Assembly (NCBI RefSeq): GCF_019635455.1
Contig: NZ_JAHBZJ010000006.1
Coordinates: 124,001 to 188,000, forward strand
Reading direction: 5' to 3'
Length of the DNA: 64,000 nt
Source: Sphingomonas sp.
GTDB taxonomy: Bacteria; Pseudomonadota; Alphaproteobacteria; Sphingomonadales; Sphingomonadaceae
Shown: positions 1 through 9,188 of the stretch, piece after piece
Numbering within the stretch: position 1 is the first letter of the stretch
Layout of the letters: the number at the start of each line of letters is the position of its first letter
The notes under the pieces: model-generated
What the model was told of the DNA's origin: nothing
The model's database searches: none
The model's input: the letters and a program-made list of their open reading frames with translations, nothing else
Made by a program: the position numbers and the translations under genes

Positions 1-933
1 CAGAACCGCACCGATGAGGCGATCGCATTGTGGCGCCAGACGCTGGTCGCGCGCCGCGCCGCCGGGGACGAAGCCGGCACCGCCGACAGTCTGACGGGTC
101 TTGGCGTCGCGCTGGTGCGCAGGGGCGACCTGCGCGAGGCGGAACCGGTGCTGCGCGAGGCGCTGACGATCCGGCTGCGCCTGTTCGGAGAGACGAGCAA
201 CCTGACCGGGCTCGCCTATTCCAATGTCGGGCTGGTGCTGATGGAATCGGGACGCAATGACGAGGCGGGGAACATGTTCCTGCGGGCGGTGAGTGTCCTC
301 AACGCCAGCGGCGGCGCCAATCCCGACGAACTGGTGACCGTGATGGGCAACCTCGCCACGGTGCTCACCCGTACCGGCGGACTGGAAAGCGCGGTTTCGA
401 TCCAGCGACAGGTGTTGCAGATCGCGGTGACCAGCTTCGGCGCCGGCCATGCACGGACCGTGCTGATCCGCAACAACCTGGCGGTCGCGCTGCTGAAGCT
501 GCGGCAACGCGCCGAGGCGATCGATCTGCTCAAGACGAACTATGCGGCGGCGACGGACCTGGGGGCGGAGGCCGCCCAGCTGCGGGTGATGATCGCCGGC
601 AGCCTCGGCACCGCGCTGGAGGAGGCGGGCGACATGGCGGCGGCGCGCATGTGGTTCGGGCGCGCGGAGCGCGATTCGCGTACCGCGTTCAGCGCCGATC
701 ACAGCCAGCGGATCAACATCGCCTGGCGCTATGGCCGGTTCATGATGGGCCAGCCTGCCGGCCTTCCGCTCGCGCGCACGTTGCTGCGCGACGCGGGGCG
801 GCAGGTGCTGACGCGGGCGGGCGGTGGCGCGGGCTTCGATGCGCGCGCGCAGCAGGAACTGTCGGATTTCACCATCGTCTTTCGCGACCAGGTCCGCGCC
901 GATTGGCAACTGAGCGCCGGGGCGGGAAAATAG
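1..933 (+). CDS. TPR-repeat protein, 5' end outside window
   Basis: The reading frame is open from base 1, so the gene starts upstream of the window; 310 residues are visible. The protein is a run of tetratricopeptide repeats (patterns such as GDLREAEPVLREAL, GLAYSNVGLVLMESGR), a helical scaffold for protein-protein contacts. Its last 45 residues (FDARAQQELSDFTIVFRDQV...W) resemble the end of the TPR protein at 9189-10382, so the two are probably paralogs. It lies 124 bases before an S1C protease and at the head of a cluster with CHAT and caspase-like peptidases, where TPR proteins commonly act as partners. The exact role is unknown. Because the N-terminus is missing, export cannot be judged; the paralog has a signal peptide. 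Confidence 0.85.
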   Translation, partial: QNRTDEAIALWRQTLVARRAAGDEAGTADSLTGLGVALVRRGDLREAEPVLREALTIRLRLFGETSNLTGLAYSNVGLVLMESGRNDEAGNMFLRAVSVLNASGGANPDELVTVMGNLATVLTRTGGLESAVSIQRQVLQIAVTSFGAGHARTVLIRNNLAVALLKLRQRAEAIDLLKTNYAAATDLGAEAAQLRVMIAGSLGTALEEAGDMAAARMWFGRAERDSRTAFSADHSQRINIAWRYGRFMMGQPAGLPLARTLLRDAGRQVLTRAGGGAGFDARAQQELSDFTIVFRDQVRADWQLSAGAGK

Positions 934-1057
934 CAGGCGCACCCGGCCGGAACCGGGCGAAGCCACTGCGAATCGGGGACTTGTCTGAACCTGACCGTCG
1001 AACCGGGATGAACGAAATGACAGATAGATCGGGTCTTAGTCTTTACCCGGATTATCC

Positions 1058-2485
1058 ATGACTTCCACAACATCCGCAAATCTGATGCGCCGGACGCTCG
1101 GCTGGTTTCTGGCGTCGGCGCTGTGCCTGGGCATCGCGCTTCCTTCGACCGCGCGGGCATCGGCGATGTCGCCCGTCGCGATCGCACAGGCCGCCGCGCC
1201 GGCACAGACCGGCATCGAACGGGCGATGAAGGCGGTCGTCGCGATCAGCCCCCAGGACGAAGCGGCCCGCAAGCGCAACGGCGACAGCGAAGCGGCGGGC
1301 GGCTCCGGCTTCGTCATCGACGCGTCGGGCCTGATCCTCACCAACGCGCATGTCGTCGCGAAGCTCGACACGGTCGAGGTCGCGTTCGCCGATGGGCGCA
1401 AGTACAAGGGACGGGTGCTTGGCCGTGACGGCCGGACCGATCTCGCCGTCGTCAAGATCGATGCGGAGGGGCCGCTGCCGGTGGTGCGCTTCGTCAAATC
1501 GTCACGGCTGCCGCTCGGCACACGCGTCTATGCGCTCGGCAATCCGCTGGGAAATCGCTTTTCGGTCAGCGCGGGCATCGTCAGCGGCTATGATCGTTCC
1601 TACGACGTTGCGTGGCCCGTGAATTTCATCCAGCATGATGCCGCACTGAATCCCGGAAACAGTGGGGGGCCGCTGATCACGGAGGATGGGGAAGTGATCG
1701 GTATCAACACGGCGACTCCGCCCGAGACGATTTTCGACATCGGCATCGGCCTCGCGATTCCGGCCGAACTGGCCGAGAAGATCGCGGCCAAGCTGGTCGC
1801 CGACGGCAAGGTGGTGCGCGGCCGGCTCGGCGTCACCGCCAGCAGCGCGGATGCCGGTATGGCCGAAGCGCTGGGCGCGCCGGGCCAGAGCGGCCTGATC
1901 ATCGACGCCGTCGGCAAGGGTGGTGCCGCCGAGCGGGCGGGCGTCCGCATCGGTGACCTGCTGCTCTCGGTCGAGGGGCGCAAGCTGGAGGTCGTTCGCG
2001 ACCTGTCCATGGCGCTGATCGACACCGTGCCGGGCGAAAAGGTCAAGGTGAAGATCGTCCGCGATGGCAAGCCGGTCGAATTGTCGGTTGCGCTGGAAGC
2101 CGATGAGGATACGGCGGGCGAACGCGGCAAGGTCGCCGCATTGTCCATGTCCGACGGCATCGCCCCGGACGGGGGCTTCACACTCGGTTTCGAACTCAAG
2201 GCTGGCGCCCCCGGCAAGGTGATGGTGGGCAAGGTAGAGGAGGCTTCGATCGGCCAGATGTACGGACTTTACGAAGGCGATGAATTGCTCGCCGTCGATG
2301 GCGCCCCGGTTCGCGACGCGGCCGCGGCGATGACGGCGATCACCGGGTCCAAGCGCGATGTGGCGGTGCTGCGCATCCAGCGCGCCGGGCAGGGAACGCT
2401 CCATGTCGCGCTGCCGCTGAGCGCGCAGGCCGCGAAGGCCCGCCGCCCCGGCGTGCCGCGCCGCTTCCCGCGGGGGCCGCTCTGA
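1058..2485 (+). CDS. Exported S1C (DegP/HtrA-like) serine protease with two PDZ domains
   Basis: A 475-residue protein with an N-terminal signal sequence (hydrophobic stretch about residues 13-33). A trypsin-like domain follows with an apparent catalytic triad: His98 in TNAHVV, Asp128 in RTDLAVVK and Ser202 in GNSGGP. Two PDZ-like regions come next (about 250-345 and 370-460). HtrA-family enzymes degrade or refold damaged periplasmic proteins, and the PDZ domains bind substrate C-termini. The C-terminus is basic and proline-rich (RRPGVPRRFPRGPL), which is unusual. The stop codon overlaps the start of the response regulator by one base, so the two are translationally coupled. A second S1C protease lies downstream at 4684. 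Substrate is unknown; family assignment is secure. Confidence 0.93.
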   Translation: MTSTTSANLMRRTLGWFLASALCLGIALPSTARASAMSPVAIAQAAAPAQTGIERAMKAVVAISPQDEAARKRNGDSEAAGGSGFVIDASGLILTNAHVVAKLDTVEVAFADGRKYKGRVLGRDGRTDLAVVKIDAEGPLPVVRFVKSSRLPLGTRVYALGNPLGNRFSVSAGIVSGYDRSYDVAWPVNFIQHDAALNPGNSGGPLITEDGEVIGINTATPPETIFDIGIGLAIPAELAEKIAAKLVADGKVVRGRLGVTASSADAGMAEALGAPGQSGLIIDAVGKGGAAERAGVRIGDLLLSVEGRKLEVVRDLSMALIDTVPGEKVKVKIVRDGKPVELSVALEADEDTAGERGKVAALSMSDGIAPDGGFTLGFELKAGAPGKVMVGKVEEASIGQMYGLYEGDELLAVDGAPVRDAAAAMTAITGSKRDVAVLRIQRAGQGTLHVALPLSAQAAKARRPGVPRRFPRGPL

Positions 2486-3291
2486 TGGCCGCGCTGAACC
2501 TGGACGCGGAAGCCGCGCAGAACATCGCCGACACCTTCGCCGGATGCCGCGCGCTGATCCTGGAGGACGAGATCGGTGCCGAGATGAAGGCGGCGCTGGA
2601 AGATGCCGGATGCGAGAGCGTCGATCTGTTCGAAACCGGCGATGCCGCGCTCGAAGCGATGGTCGATGCCGCCTATGACGTCGTCGTCCTCGACCGCATC
2701 AATCCGGGGATCGAGGGGCTTGAGGTGCTCGACCGCATCCGCCGCCGTCCCAACGGACTGAAGACCGATCCCGACGTGCCGGCGCTGGTTTATTCGCTGC
2801 TCGGCGGGGAGGACCAGCGGATCCACGGGCTGATCGCGCGCGGCGCCGACGATTATGTTCCCAAGCCGGCGACGAGCGAGGAACTGGTCGCGCGGGTGGC
2901 GGCGCAGCTGCGCCGTCGCAAGCCGACGATGCGGTCGAAGGGGTGGACCTGCGCGCCGATCGAGGTCGATGCGGATACCAAGGAAGTCCGCTGCAATGGC
3001 CGGCTGCTCCAGCTGACCAGCCGCGAGGCGGACATCCTGGTCGAACTCTATCGCGAGCGGGGCAATCCGCTGTCGCAATCGATGCTGTGGGACCGGTGCT
3101 GGATCGGCAAGGGGTGGAGCCACTTCCCCGAGGAATTCGCCAACACCGTCGATCAGGCGATCAAGCGGTTGCGCAAGTCGCTGAAGCGGCAATGCCCCGA
3201 CATTCCCGACGAATATCATCCGCTGGTGACCAACATCTGGGCGCAGGGGTTCGCGCTGCGCAATCTCGCCGGGATGGAGGGCGCGCGCTGA
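2485..3291 (+). CDS. OmpR/PhoB-family response regulator
   Basis: A 268-residue regulator with an N-terminal receiver domain (about 22-140). The phospho-acceptor is Asp70 in VVVLDR, with the acidic pocket LEDE at 26-29 and a conserved Lys in DYVPKPAT. A C-terminal winged-helix DNA-binding domain (about 155-262) follows. The wing region is somewhat divergent: it carries an insertion WIGKGWSHFPEE and ends WAQGFAL rather than the usual RGVGY. It overlaps the protease stop by one base and is followed four bases later by its likely partner kinase. It probably controls the surrounding protease/caspase cluster, but no target site can be proved from sequence. Confidence 0.94.
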   Translation: MAALNLDAEAAQNIADTFAGCRALILEDEIGAEMKAALEDAGCESVDLFETGDAALEAMVDAAYDVVVLDRINPGIEGLEVLDRIRRRPNGLKTDPDVPALVYSLLGGEDQRIHGLIARGADDYVPKPATSEELVARVAAQLRRRKPTMRSKGWTCAPIEVDADTKEVRCNGRLLQLTSREADILVELYRERGNPLSQSMLWDRCWIGKGWSHFPEEFANTVDQAIKRLRKSLKRQCPDIPDEYHPLVTNIWAQGFALRNLAGMEGAR

Positions 3292-3295
3292 GCTG

Positions 3296-4687
3296 ATGCT
3301 GCGCTGGCTTCCGCTTCGCACGACGCTGGTGATCGGCGCGCTTGCCGCCGTCGCGCTGGCCGGGCTGACGCTCGGCCTGTTGCAGATGGTGGCGGGCAAC
3401 GCCCGGGACCTCGCGCTGGTGCGTTCGCAGGCGGACGCGGCGGTGTTGTCGAGCAAGATCGCGAGCCTGCCACCGGGCTATTCGGTCGAGGAGCGCGAGG
3501 CGGAGGTGCTGACGATGATCGCCGCGCGCGCGCTGCAAGCAACCGATGGCGGGCGCTGTGACAGCGGCGAGCGGACCCGCGCCCTGTTCCTCTATCGCAT
3601 GGCCGATGGGACGACGCGTGGCACCCCCCGGCTGGTCTGGCCCGGCGGCAGCGGCGAGGTCCGGTTTTCGGTGCCGGCCGGCGTGGCCTGTCAGCATGCG
3701 AGGGCGACGGCGGTCGGGGTGATCGAGGATCTGGGCGGAGGGCGCAGCTTCCTCAGCGCGCGTATCTACAGTCCCGACCCGCGCCTGGTCACGCGCGCCT
3801 ATCTGCTCGCGGGCGGGGTGGCGATCGCGTTCCTCGCGCTGGCGAGCCTGCTTGCCTGGGCGCTGATGCGGGGCTGGCGCACCCGGCTCGACCGGTTCAA
3901 CGCGCTGCTCGACCGGGCGGACCGCTCCGGCTTCTCCGAGCGCGCGGAGGAGGATGATGACCAGCCCGAATTCCGGTCGCTCGCCCGTCATCTCAATGCG
4001 TTGCTTGCCCGCTCGGAGGACATGATCGGCGGCATGCGGCGGCTGCATCGCCACGTCGCGCACGATCTGCGCGGGCCGGTAATGGTGGCGCGTCGGCATC
4101 TTGAGGCGCTGGGCGCGAAGGCGCCGGGCGAGCCGCTGATCGGAGAAACCGATGCGAAGCTGGTCACCGTCGACAAACGGTGCCGGATGCTGCTCGGCAT
4201 CATCGACGCGGAGGTGTCGCGGGGTGCGGGAACCGACATCGTCGATCCCGCCGCGCGCGTGCGCCAGCTGATCGACGACATGTTCGTCTATCTGGGCGAC
4301 GACAAGGATCTCGATTTCGATCTGGACGCGCAGCAGGGGCAGGTGCGGGTGCCGGGCGACCTGTTCGACCGAATGATCGAGAACATCCTTGGCAATGCGG
4401 TGAAGTTTGCGACGCCCGAAACGATGGTGCGCTGTCGCGTCGAACGCGACGGCGACGAGATGCGGATCACCGTCGAGAATGACGGGCCGGGGATCGAGCC
4501 GAGCAAGATCGACCGGATTTTCGAACCGGGCTATTCGAGCGGTGGCGCGGACAGCCACGGGCTGGGCCTCGCATTCGTCAAGACGGTGTCGCTGCGTGCG
4601 GGCGGAAATGTCCAGGCATCGAACATCGCACACGGGTTTCGCATTGCGATTTCGTTGCCGGCGGTAAAGGAAGAGGCAAGGGCATGA
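3296..4687 (+). CDS. Membrane sensor histidine kinase
   Basis: A 463-residue kinase with two transmembrane segments (about 10-31 and 168-190) enclosing a roughly 130-residue periplasmic sensor domain with cysteines at about 88 and 132. HAMP-like sequence follows, then a dimerization/phosphoacceptor helix with His256 in AHDLRGP, and an HATPase domain with N box ENILGNAVKF, G1 box VENDGPGIEP and G2 box SHGLGLAFVK. It should phosphorylate the regulator encoded just upstream. Its stop overlaps the start of the next S1C protease gene by four bases (ATGA), so protease, regulator, kinase and protease form one transcription unit. The signal sensed is unknown; periplasmic protein damage would fit the context. 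Confidence 0.94.
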   Translation: MLRWLPLRTTLVIGALAAVALAGLTLGLLQMVAGNARDLALVRSQADAAVLSSKIASLPPGYSVEEREAEVLTMIAARALQATDGGRCDSGERTRALFLYRMADGTTRGTPRLVWPGGSGEVRFSVPAGVACQHARATAVGVIEDLGGGRSFLSARIYSPDPRLVTRAYLLAGGVAIAFLALASLLAWALMRGWRTRLDRFNALLDRADRSGFSERAEEDDDQPEFRSLARHLNALLARSEDMIGGMRRLHRHVAHDLRGPVMVARRHLEALGAKAPGEPLIGETDAKLVTVDKRCRMLLGIIDAEVSRGAGTDIVDPAARVRQLIDDMFVYLGDDKDLDFDLDAQQGQVRVPGDLFDRMIENILGNAVKFATPETMVRCRVERDGDEMRITVENDGPGIEPSKIDRIFEPGYSSGGADSHGLGLAFVKTVSLRAGGNVQASNIAHGFRIAISLPAVKEEARA

Positions 4688-6087
4688 ATCGGGGAAAGGG
4701 TTACATGATGTCGAAGGTTCGTTCGCTGCTGGGCGGCGTCGCCGCAGTGGCGCTGATTGCCACGTCGGTGCCGATCGCGACCGCGTCGGCGCAGACCGCC
4801 CCGGTTCCCTATGACACGCAGCGCGGCGTCTATTCCTATGCCCGCGACCTGCGCGCGGTGGCGCCGGCGGTGGTGAAGGTGATCGTGCTCGGCCAGAAGG
4901 GCGCGAGCAGCGGCGACGATGACGATGATTCGCCGCGTCAGCAGGCGCCCGCCCAGGGCAAGCCGGAGCCGATCGGCAGCGGGTCGGGCGTCATCATCGA
5001 CGCGGCGAAGGGCGAGATTCTGACCAACAACCATGTCGTCGAAAAGGCGCAGGCGTTGCAGGTCCAGCTTTATGACGGACGCGTGGTCGATGCGACGCTG
5101 GTCGGTCGCGATCCGCAGACCGACATCGCGCTGATCCGGATCAAGCCGGGCGGGTTGCAGGCGATCCAGGTCGGTGACAGCGGCAATATCCAGGTCGGCG
5201 ATCTGGCCTTTGCGATCGGCTATCCCTTCGGGTTCGACCAGACGCTGACGATGGGCATCATCTCGGGCCTGGGGCGGACCGGGATCGGCGACGGATTCCA
5301 GGACTTCATCCAGACCGACGCAGCGGTGAACAGCGGCAATTCCGGCGGCGCGCTGATCGACAGTCGCGGCCGCCTGATCGGTATCAACACCGCGATCTGG
5401 TCGAAATCGGGCGACAATGCCGGCATCGCCTTTGCGATTCCCGTCAACATGGCGATGGCGATCGTCGATCAGCTGCGCCGCAACGGCACTGTCAAGCGCG
5501 GACGCATCGGCGTCACCGTCGGCCCGGTGAGCCGCGAGGCGGCCGGGGGCGGATCGACGCGCGGCGCGATGGTGTCGGAAGTGCAGGCCGACAGCCCGGC
5601 GGCGCGTGCCGGCCTGCGCGCCGGCGACGTGATCGTCGAGGCGGATGGCCGCACCATCGAGGGGCCGGGCAACCTCACCGCGATCCTGGGCGTGCTCGAA
5701 CCGGGCAAGACCGTGGCGCTCAGCTATCGCCGCGGCGGCCAGACCGCCCGGACCACGGTGACGGTCGAGGCGCCGCGCCCGGTGCAGGTCCAGCGCCCGA
5801 CCACCGGCAGCGGTCAGGGCCTGGGCGCGCTCGGGGCCACGTTCCGCGACGTGAACGCGGGCGATCGCCTGCCCGCGCAGGTGCGCGGCGCGGTGGTCGC
5901 GTCGGTGCAGCCGGGGTCGCCGGCTTCGCGCTCGGGCTTGCAGACCGGCGATGTCGTCGTTGGCGTCAATGGCGAACAGGTGCGCAGCGCGGCCGAGTTC
6001 GCCCGCGCGCTTCAGAACATCGCCGGCGGCGCGGTGCTGTTCGTCGCGCGGGGCAACAGCCTGGTCCAGCTGCGACTCGAGCGCTGA
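4684..6087 (+). CDS. DegP/DegQ-like periplasmic serine endoprotease
   Basis: A 467-residue S1C protease with a signal peptide cleaved probably after ATASA. With the ATG at 4684 the triad is His117 (TNNHVV), Asp147 (TDIALI) and Ser220 (NSGNSGGA). Two PDZ domains cover about 265-355 and 375-465, as in DegP. An acidic Asp-rich run (about 78-82) lies in the loop before the His. A start at 4705 or 4708 would give a cleaner signal peptide (MMSKVRSLLGG), but 4684 gives the four-base overlap with the kinase gene. It ends the protease-TCS-protease unit. It is expected to act on misfolded periplasmic proteins. Confidence 0.95.
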   Translation: MNRGKGYMMSKVRSLLGGVAAVALIATSVPIATASAQTAPVPYDTQRGVYSYARDLRAVAPAVVKVIVLGQKGASSGDDDDDSPRQQAPAQGKPEPIGSGSGVIIDAAKGEILTNNHVVEKAQALQVQLYDGRVVDATLVGRDPQTDIALIRIKPGGLQAIQVGDSGNIQVGDLAFAIGYPFGFDQTLTMGIISGLGRTGIGDGFQDFIQTDAAVNSGNSGGALIDSRGRLIGINTAIWSKSGDNAGIAFAIPVNMAMAIVDQLRRNGTVKRGRIGVTVGPVSREAAGGGSTRGAMVSEVQADSPAARAGLRAGDVIVEADGRTIEGPGNLTAILGVLEPGKTVALSYRRGGQTARTTVTVEAPRPVQVQRPTTGSGQGLGALGATFRDVNAGDRLPAQVRGAVVASVQPGSPASRSGLQTGDVVVGVNGEQVRSAAEFARALQNIAGGAVLFVARGNSLVQLRLER

Positions 6088-6142
6088 CCGCCACGAGCGG
6101 GCGGGTTTAGTCGATTCGCGAGACTGGCAAGATGACGTGAAG

Positions 6143-6159
6143 ATGTAACAAGGTTACAT
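6143..6159. promoter_or_regulatory. Perfect 7-bp inverted repeat, candidate operator
   Basis: ATGTAAC-AAG-GTTACAT is a perfect palindrome with a three-base centre. It sits in the 292-base gap between the second S1C protease and the small exported protein at 6380. It is AT-rich against a GC-rich background, and a matching half-site GGTTACAT occurs at about 4700. It may bind a regulator of the downstream gene, possibly the response regulator at 2485. There is no functional proof. Confidence 0.35.
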
Positions 6160-6379
6160 TTAGGCGCGTCTGTCGCCAGCGACTCGGCTTCGCCGTCCCA
6201 TAAACCGCTCTTTTCGGGCGCCGATTCGGGTTCGGAACACCAAATCGGTCTGGAATTGAGGACTGAAACTGTTAGTGTCGCGGCGGCGGGGGCCACACTA
6301 CAGAAGAACCTGCCTGATCGAGGGATCAGTAACGAAGGTCTGCTTGGGAGCAGGACCTGAGAGTGAGGAGACGTAGGTA

Positions 6380-7072
6380 ATGGTTAAGTTCAACAACAAG
6401 ATGGCGCTGGCTCTGCTCGCTGCGAGCGTTCTGGCCTCGCCGTCGATCGCGCAGGACAAGAAGGGCACGAACCTTGGCGACAAGGAAGTGGCCGCCACCG
6501 ACAGCTCGAAGGCCGTCGATACGCTGACGCTCGGATATCGCCTGGCCGATTACGCCCGCACCACCAAGGATGCGCGCGCGATGATCGTTGCCGCCAAGAT
6601 GATCGATTCGATCACCGTCAAGGAAGGCACCGACAAGGGCAAGATCGAAGGCACCGGCAAGGGTACCGGCACCGCGAAGACCGCGACTGCCGCCGACCTG
6701 TTCGCCGAGGCCAAGCAGCTCGCCGCGGGTGACCCGGACGTCATCGCGGCGGTCGACGAAGCGCAGGCCGGTGGCGCCAAGGGCGTTGTCGGCGGTGCGA
6801 TCCGTACCGTCCAGTACGTCCCGAGCGCGACGACCTGGACCGTCCGCTTCGCTGCGCGCGGCGGTGAGCCGCTGGTCGTCGGCGCCCGCCGCGACTCGGC
6901 GACCCCGGTGGACATGAAGGTCTATGACGAGAACGGCAACCTGGTCTGCCAGGACATGTCGCACAACGTCACCCTGTACTGCCGCGTCAACCCGATCTGG
7001 ACTGGCCCGTTCTCGGTTCAGCTGATCAACCATGGCGATTACGGCACCGGCATGGCGCTGGTGACCAACTAA
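6380..7072 (+). CDS. Exported protein of unknown function with PPC-like C-terminal domain (paralog A)
   Basis: A 230-residue protein with a clear signal peptide (cleavage near PSIAQD). The start has a GAGGAG ribosome site nine bases upstream. A helical part (about 45-125, containing AEAKQLAAGDPDVIAAVDEA) is followed by a beta-rich C-terminal part (about 145-230) resembling bacterial pre-peptidase C-terminal (PPC) domains, with VYDENGNLVCQD and a final VQLINHG...ALVTN. Two cysteines in the C-terminal part (LVCQD, LYCRV) could form a disulfide. It is paralogous to the product of 10504-11211, sharing EAK--A-GDP--IAAVDEA and the VxDxNGxxxC pattern. A strong terminator follows, so it can be expressed as a single, possibly abundant, transcript. 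Function unknown; the setting suggests a substrate or regulator of the neighbouring peptidases. Confidence 0.85.
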   Translation: MVKFNNKMALALLAASVLASPSIAQDKKGTNLGDKEVAATDSSKAVDTLTLGYRLADYARTTKDARAMIVAAKMIDSITVKEGTDKGKIEGTGKGTGTAKTATAADLFAEAKQLAAGDPDVIAAVDEAQAGGAKGVVGGAIRTVQYVPSATTWTVRFAARGGEPLVVGARRDSATPVDMKVYDENGNLVCQDMSHNVTLYCRVNPIWTGPFSVQLINHGDYGTGMALVTN

Positions 7073-7085
7073 GCCAGAGAACCGA

Positions 7086-7125
7086 CCGCCCCGGACGTCA
7101 TCGGCGTCCGGGGCGGCGGCTTTTT
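7086..7125 (+). terminator. Rho-independent terminator
   Basis: A perfect 12-bp GC-rich stem (CCGCCCCGGACG pairing with CGTCCGGGGCGG, loop of 7) is followed by CGGC and a run of five T. It lies 14 bases after the stop of the exported protein gene and would separate it from the CHAT gene. Confidence 0.9.
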
Positions 7126-7169
7126 CGCTGGATCGCGCACGACGCGATCGCGAAAGCAGGAGTGGGCGC

Positions 7170-7397
7170 ATGAACCGGACCGCGATGATCCGATCGTTCC
7201 TGCCGCTGAACGCGGCGCTCCCCCCTTGCACCCCCTGCCGCCGCGCGGGACAGGCGCGGTCCCGATATCAGCGACGGCCAGGCGGCGGAAACCGAACGCG
7301 TTCGCGCGGTTTCCACGATCGCGCGCGGCGGTCGCTCTCGATCCAGACGATCAATCATCGCGACACCGGCACCGGCATCAAGTTGGTGACGAACTAA
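7170..7397 (+). pseudogene. Internally deleted remnant of the small exported protein family
   Basis: A 75-codon frame starts behind a good ribosome site (AGGAG at 7157) and ends in SIQTINHRDTGTGIKLVTN, which closely matches the end of the 230-residue protein at 6380 (SVQLINHGDYGTGMALVTN). The middle (about residues 15-53) is basic, Pro- and Arg-rich and looks like out-of-frame sequence. The simplest reading is a third copy of the family that lost its central part. A short expressed peptide cannot be excluded. Confidence 0.6.
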
Positions 7398-7423
7398 TCG
7401 AACGACGAAACGGAGGCGGCTCG

Positions 7424-9187
7424 GTGGTATCGAAATTCAAGCAATTGGTGGCGTTGCCGTTGCTCGCCGGCCTGCTGACCGCGCAGACCACGCCCGATAT
7501 CAAGATCGAGCCGGTTCCCTCCCCCGAAGTGCTGCGATCCGAAGCGTTCGTCGCCGCGCAATATGCGCTGATCTCGGGCGCGGCCGCCGCGCTCGACCGG
7601 GTGACGGCGCGCTACGCGGCGGGGTCGGGCGGCCTCGCCGTGCTGGAGCAGGAGCGTGACAAGAAGCTCGCCGAGATCGAGGCGGTCGATCGTCAGTTCA
7701 GCGCGCTGATCGAACGCGGCAGCGCCGTGCCGGAGGAGGAGCGCCGTACGCTCACCCAGCGCCGCGCCGCGCTGCGCGACGAGGTGACCGCGATCGAAGC
7801 GAAGATCCAGAAGGATTTTCCGCAATATTTCGACCTTACGCGCCCCAAGGCGCTGGACATCGCGCAGGTGCAGAAGCTGCTCAACCCCGATGAGGCGATG
7901 GTGATGATCCTCGTCTCCGACGATGCGAGCTACACCTGGGCGATCACCCGCGAAAAGGCGAGCTGGTCACGGTCGGAAGCGATGAAGGAAGAGGCGCTCG
8001 CCGCCAAGGTGAAGGCGCTTCGGGCCAGCATGCAGGTCGATGGCGCGCGGGGCAGCGCACGCCAGCCGCCCCGCGCCGCCGGAGCGACCGGCCCCGCGCC
8101 GGGCGAGCAGGTGTTCGATCGCAAGGTCGCCTATGAAATCTACAAGGAACTGCTCGCGCCGTCCGAGGCGGTATTGGCGGGCAAGAAGGTGCTGCTGACC
8201 AACGTCACCGGGCCGCTGACCTCGCTCCCGCTGTCGCTGCTGCTCACCGCGCCGCCGCAGGGGAGCGACACCGATGCGGTGGCGGTCGCGACCAGCGCGT
8301 GGCTGATCGACAAATATGCGCTCGCCGAACTGCCGTCGGTCTCTTCGCTCCGTTCGCTGCGCTGTCTTCTCATCGCCAATCCGGCGGATGCGCATCCCGG
8401 TTGCGACGTGAAAGCGGCGTCGGCGAGCTATGCCCAGGCAAAGGCCGGCAGCGTGGCGCTCGCCGCCTATGGTGCGCCGACGCTCGCGGGCAAGTTCACG
8501 ACCGCCGACAAGGATCGCTCGGTCACGCCGGATCTGGCCGGCAGCATGTATGACGGCAAGCTCGCCAATACCGAGAAGCTGCGCGCGCTCGCCTATCTGC
8601 CGCAGGCCGCGGCCGAGCTGAAGAGCCTTGGCGCGACCTTTGGCGACAAGGCGCAGGTGGTGCTGGGCGATGCCGCGACCGAAACCGCGGTCAAGCAGAG
8701 CAAGGTCATCCCGGCTGCGCGGTTCGTGGTCTTTTCGACCCATGGCCTGCTCGCCACCGAAGTGGGCGACAATGCCGAACCCGGCCTTGTCTTCACCCCG
8801 CCAAAGACGGCGACGCCGCTCGACGACGGGCTGCTGACCGCGTCGGAGGTCGCGCAGCTCAACCTGCGCGCCGATCTGGTCGCGCTGTCGGCCTGCAATA
8901 CCGCCGCGTCGAGCGGCAAGCCGGGTGCGGAGGGCCTGTCGGGTCTGGCGCGCGCGTTCATCTTCGCGGGTGCGCGCTCGCTGATGGTTAGCCACTGGGC
9001 GGTCAGCGACGAGGCGACCTCGCTGCTGATGCGCGAGACGTTCCAGCATATCGAAAGGGGCGATGTCGCCGGTCGCGCGCGGGCGTTGCAGGCGGCGATG
9101 AAGACCGTGCGCGAGGCCGGATCGGGCCAGTTCGTCAGTCCGAAATTCTGGGCCGCCTTCTCGCTGGTCGGCGATCCGGGGAAGTGA
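7424..9187 (+). CDS. Exported CHAT-domain cysteine peptidase
   Basis: The GTG at 7424 is chosen because GGAGG lies seven bases upstream and it gives a clean signal peptide (MVSKFKQLVALPLLAGLLTAQ); the frame stays open further upstream without support. The 587-residue product has a charged, coiled-coil-like region (about 60-130) and a C-terminal CHAT domain with the catalytic dyad His440 in FSTHGL and Cys491 in LSACNT. The typical GLARAFIFAGARSLMVSHW segment is also there (cited in part). CHAT peptidases are caspase-fold enzymes usually paired with TPR proteins, and a TPR gene follows after one base. Export of a CHAT protein is notable. Substrate unknown. Confidence 0.92.
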   Translation: MVSKFKQLVALPLLAGLLTAQTTPDIKIEPVPSPEVLRSEAFVAAQYALISGAAAALDRVTARYAAGSGGLAVLEQERDKKLAEIEAVDRQFSALIERGSAVPEEERRTLTQRRAALRDEVTAIEAKIQKDFPQYFDLTRPKALDIAQVQKLLNPDEAMVMILVSDDASYTWAITREKASWSRSEAMKEEALAAKVKALRASMQVDGARGSARQPPRAAGATGPAPGEQVFDRKVAYEIYKELLAPSEAVLAGKKVLLTNVTGPLTSLPLSLLLTAPPQGSDTDAVAVATSAWLIDKYALAELPSVSSLRSLRCLLIANPADAHPGCDVKAASASYAQAKAGSVALAAYGAPTLAGKFTTADKDRSVTPDLAGSMYDGKLANTEKLRALAYLPQAAAELKSLGATFGDKAQVVLGDAATETAVKQSKVIPAARFVVFSTHGLLATEVGDNAEPGLVFTPPKTATPLDDGLLTASEVAQLNLRADLVALSACNTAASSGKPGAEGLSGLARAFIFAGARSLMVSHWAVSDEATSLLMRETFQHIERGDVAGRARALQAAMKTVREAGSGQFVSPKFWAAFSLVGDPGK

Positions 9188-9188
9188 C

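Noticed and set aside
7226..7423. Longer N-terminus for the CHAT protein from an upstream in-frame ATG
   Set aside because: The added sequence is Arg/His/Pro-rich and overlaps the remnant gene; the GTG at 7424 has a better ribosome site and begins a proper signal peptide.
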